NCBI RefSeq assembly: GCF_023375815.1
Contig: NZ_CP067412.1
Coordinates: forward strand, 2,790,001 to 2,854,000
Direction: 5' to 3'
Source: Pseudomonas sp. HS6
Lineage (GTDB): Bacteria; Pseudomonadota; Gammaproteobacteria; Pseudomonadales; Pseudomonadaceae
Length of the DNA stretch: 64,000 nt
In this document: positions 61,469 through 64,000 of the stretch, one piece after another
How positions within the stretch are numbered: the first letter of the stretch is position 1
Layout of the letters: each line of letters starts with the position of its first letter
Notes under the pieces: generated by a model
The model's database searches: none
What the model was told of the DNA's origin: nothing
Seen by the model: only the letters and a program-made list of their open reading frames with translations
Program-made: the position numbers and the translations under genes

Positions 61469-62647
61469 ATGACCGATCTGCCTGCGCTGCCCGGTATCCG
61501 TGCGATCGAAGAAGAAATGATCGCGCTGCGCCAACACATTCACGCCTTCCCTGAACTGAGCTTCGAAGAGTTCGCCACCGCCGATCTGGTGGCGGGCAAG
61601 CTGAGTGAATGGGGCTATGAGGTGCATCGCGGGCTGGGCGGCACCGGCGTGGTCGGCCTGCTGCGCCAGGGCAGTGGCGGCAAGATGATCGGCCTGCGCG
61701 CCGACATGGATGCGCTGCCGATCATCGAACAGACCGGGCTGTCGTATTCCAGTCGCCACGAAGGCGTGATGCACGCCTGCGGGCACGACGGGCACACGGC
61801 GATGCTGCTGGCGGCGGCGCGTTATCTGGCGGAAAGCCGCAACTTCGACGGTTCGCTGGTGGTGATCTTCCAGCCCGCCGAAGAGGGTGACGGCGGTGCG
61901 CAACGCATGCTCGATGACGGTTTGTTCGAGCTGTTCCCGTGCGACGCGGTGTTCGCCATGCACAACATGCCGGGGTTGCCGGTGGGCAAACTGGGTTTCC
62001 TCGAAGGCCCGTTCATGGCTTCCACCGACACCGTGACGATCCGCGTCGACGGCGTTGGCGGCCACGGCGCAATGCCGCACAAGGCGGTCGACCCGGTGCT
62101 GGCCGGGGCGGCGATCGTCATGGCGTTGCAGAGCATCGTCTCGCGTACTGTCGATCCGCTCGACACAGCGGTGGTGACGGTCGGTGCCTTTCACGCCGGG
62201 ATCGCCGCCAACGTGATTCCCGATCACGCCGAGTTGCAGCTGAGCGTGCGCGCGCTCAAGGCGTCGGTGCGTGATGAGCTGATCGAGCGCATCACCCGCA
62301 TCGCCCAGGCCCAGGCCAGCAGTTTCGGGGCGCGGGCAACGGTGGATGTGGACGAAGCACAACGCTTCCCGGCGCTGTTCAACGATGAGGCCAAGACCGC
62401 TTTTGCGCGGCAAGTAGCGGTCGATTGGGTGGGCGAGGAAGGGTTGATCCCGAACATGAAACCGCTGACCGGCAGCGAAGATTTCGCGGTCATGCTGCAA
62501 CGCTGCCCCGGCTGTTATCTGCTGATCGGCAATGGCGACGGGGAGGGCGGCTGCATGGTGCATAACCCCGGTTACGACTTCAACGACGACTGCCTGGCGA
62601 CCGGCGCCAGTTACTGGGTGCGACTGGTGGAAGCCTTTTTGGCCTGA
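61469..62647 (+). CDS. M20-family amidohydrolase
   Basis: This 392-residue metal-dependent amidohydrolase is of the hippurate hydrolase/HipO type. Metal-binding motifs are ACGHDGHTAMLLAAARYL and FQPAEEGDGGAQRMLDDGL, with a dimerisation domain in the middle (GGHGAMPHKAVDPVLAGAAI). AAGGAACC lies before the start. It likely cleaves N-acyl amino acids and is paired with an MFS carrier that could import the substrate. Confidence 0.9.
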   Translation: MTDLPALPGIRAIEEEMIALRQHIHAFPELSFEEFATADLVAGKLSEWGYEVHRGLGGTGVVGLLRQGSGGKMIGLRADMDALPIIEQTGLSYSSRHEGVMHACGHDGHTAMLLAAARYLAESRNFDGSLVVIFQPAEEGDGGAQRMLDDGLFELFPCDAVFAMHNMPGLPVGKLGFLEGPFMASTDTVTIRVDGVGGHGAMPHKAVDPVLAGAAIVMALQSIVSRTVDPLDTAVVTVGAFHAGIAANVIPDHAELQLSVRALKASVRDELIERITRIAQAQASSFGARATVDVDEAQRFPALFNDEAKTAFARQVAVDWVGEEGLIPNMKPLTGSEDFAVMLQRCPGCYLLIGNGDGEGGCMVHNPGYDFNDDCLATGASYWVRLVEAFLA

Positions 62648-62677
62648 TCCGTTTCGACAATTTCAGGAGTTCGTCCC

Positions 62678-63982
62678 ATGTCCACCGTCATTACCAGCGC
62701 CGCGGCCACTGCAACCGCAACGCGCAAGCCCATTGGTGCGCGGGCCATTGCCGCGATTACCATCGGCTCCGGCCTCGAGTTCTATGATTTTTCCGTTTAC
62801 AGCTTTTTCGCCACGCTCATCGGCCGGCAGTTTTTCCCGGTGGAGAGCACGCTGGGGCAATTGCTGCTGTCCCTGGCCACGTTCGGCGTCGGCTTCGGCA
62901 TGCGTCCGATTGGCGGGATCGTGCTCGGTGCCTATGCCGATAGGGTTGGCCGCAAACCGGCGATGATGCTGACCCTGTGGCTGATGGCGCTCGGTTCGCT
63001 GCTGTTTGCCATCGCGCCCACTTATGCGCAGATCGGCCTCGCGGCGCCGGTGCTGATTGTGCTGGCGCGGCTGGTTCAGGGGTTTGCGATTGGCGGGGAA
63101 GTGGGCGCCTCCACGGCGATGCTGATGGAGTATGCCGACGACAAAAGCCGTGGTTTCTACGGGAGCTGGCAACTGTTCAGTCAGGGCCTGAGCTTCATGT
63201 TTGGCGCGTTGGTAGCGCTGGGACTGAGCTCAACCCTGTCGGGCGAATCCCTGGAGAGCTGGGGTTGGCGACTGCCGTTTGTGTTGGGGATGTTGGTGAT
63301 TCCGGTGGGGTTGTACATCCGCCGTCACCTCAATGAAACCGCCGAGCAGGAACCAGCAGGCAATGCCGCCACGTCCGGCCTGCAACTGATTTTCCGTGAC
63401 TATCGAAAAGTCCTGCTGACCGGCGTGCTGCTGGTGATCGGCAGCACGGCGTCCAGCTACATCGTGCTCGATTACATGACCAACTACACCGTCAGCGTGC
63501 TGCACCTGCCGATGACCATGGGTACGACGGCCGCGTGTCTGGGAGCGCTGGTGCAAATCAGCCTGTCGATCTGGGCCGGGCGCCTGAGCGACCGCATTGG
63601 CCGCCGCCGCACCATCGCGCTGGGCTGCATCCCGATGCTGTTGCTGATCTACCCGGCGTTCATGTTGATGAACCGGTTTCCGACCTTGGGCACGCTATTG
63701 GGCGTTTCGACGATCACCACGCTGTTTCTGGTACTGATCACGGTGCCGACGCTGGTGCTGGTGACGGAACTGTTCCCGCGTGCGATTCGCGCGTCGGGAC
63801 TGTCGATCATCTATTGTCTGGGTGTCTCGGTGTTTGGCGGATTCGCCCAGTTCTTTGCCACCGGGCTGATTGGCCTTACGGGCAACAACAATGCGCCCGC
63901 GCTGTATGTGATGGCGTGTCTGTGCCTGACCCTGGCAGGTCTGGCGAGGGTCAGGGAAACCGCGGGCAAACCGCTGGCTTAG
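62678..63982 (+). CDS. MFS transporter, metabolite:H+ symporter type
   Basis: This 434-residue carrier has about twelve helices. The hallmark of the MHS group is seen as GLEFYDFSVYSFFATLIGRQFFP and RPIGGIVLGAYADRVGRKPAM. It begins 30 bases after the amidohydrolase and probably imports its substrate. The window ends 18 bases after its stop. Confidence 0.9.
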   Translation: MSTVITSAAATATATRKPIGARAIAAITIGSGLEFYDFSVYSFFATLIGRQFFPVESTLGQLLLSLATFGVGFGMRPIGGIVLGAYADRVGRKPAMMLTLWLMALGSLLFAIAPTYAQIGLAAPVLIVLARLVQGFAIGGEVGASTAMLMEYADDKSRGFYGSWQLFSQGLSFMFGALVALGLSSTLSGESLESWGWRLPFVLGMLVIPVGLYIRRHLNETAEQEPAGNAATSGLQLIFRDYRKVLLTGVLLVIGSTASSYIVLDYMTNYTVSVLHLPMTMGTTAACLGALVQISLSIWAGRLSDRIGRRRTIALGCIPMLLLIYPAFMLMNRFPTLGTLLGVSTITTLFLVLITVPTLVLVTELFPRAIRASGLSIIYCLGVSVFGGFAQFFATGLIGLTGNNNAPALYVMACLCLTLAGLARVRETAGKPLA

Positions 63983-64000
63983 CCGACCCGGGCGCGGCGC

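Overview
The window reads as chromosomal DNA of a fluorescent-group Pseudomonas. GC and codon use are high, most genes carry GGAG-type ribosome sites, and several gene sets are typical of that group: benABCD-catBCA under a BenR-type regulator, an Hcp2/VgrG/Rhs secretion island, an agu2-type agmatine operon, and many LysR regulators. No replication origin, phage, CRISPR array or intact insertion sequence was seen.

Layout. (1) 2-6769: truncated benR, then benABCD and catBCA in one direction, converting benzoate to catechol and on to 3-oxoadipate enol-lactone. A textbook pair of XylS/BenR boxes lies before benA. (2) 6770-18328: orphan type VI secretion island with hcp, vgrG, an Rhs toxin ending in an AHH-type nuclease, three candidate immunity genes, a PAAR tip and a small exported protein. 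Three TGCGCAA-N4-TTGCRCA palindromes and a sigma-54-like element precede hcp. A repeated AT-rich motif punctuates the immunity genes. (3) 18578-30512: uptake cluster with a 2-oxoglutarate oxygenase, a MetQNI-like transporter, a second sugar-type ABC transporter, a sulfite-oxidase-fold protein, a TonB receptor and an APC permease whose last codons lie in a mobile inverted-repeat element. (4) 30620-40600: mixed small genes, including a 169-residue protein that is 43% methionine and 10% cysteine, an XRE-cupin regulator, lipoproteins, an MFS pump, an alcohol dehydrogenase and a tRNA-Gln. (5) 40677-43703: an operon of three proteins sharing a C-terminal GDL-motif (DUF1843-like) module plus a radical SAM/SPASM enzyme with an extra C-terminal four-cysteine knuckle. 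This is the best candidate for an undescribed peptide- or protein-modification system. (6) 44254-51895: LysR, leuC/leuD, an HD-GNAT fusion, RidA, and a second radical SAM protein. (7) 51877-57136: LysR and agu2ABCA'-like agmatine genes. (8) 57121-63982: a stand-alone DUF4123 type VI adaptor pair, GST, RidA, a thioesterase, LysR, an M20 amidohydrolase and an MFS carrier.

How the genes work together. The aromatic operon looks like one BenR-controlled transcription unit. The secretion island supplies spike, tip, toxin and antidotes but no sheath, baseplate or ATPase, so it must load onto a T6SS encoded elsewhere. The agmatine cluster pairs a cytoplasmic route (deiminase plus amidohydrolase) with a binding protein and a Tat-exported deiminase. 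All family assignments come from reading motifs by eye. No database search was run.
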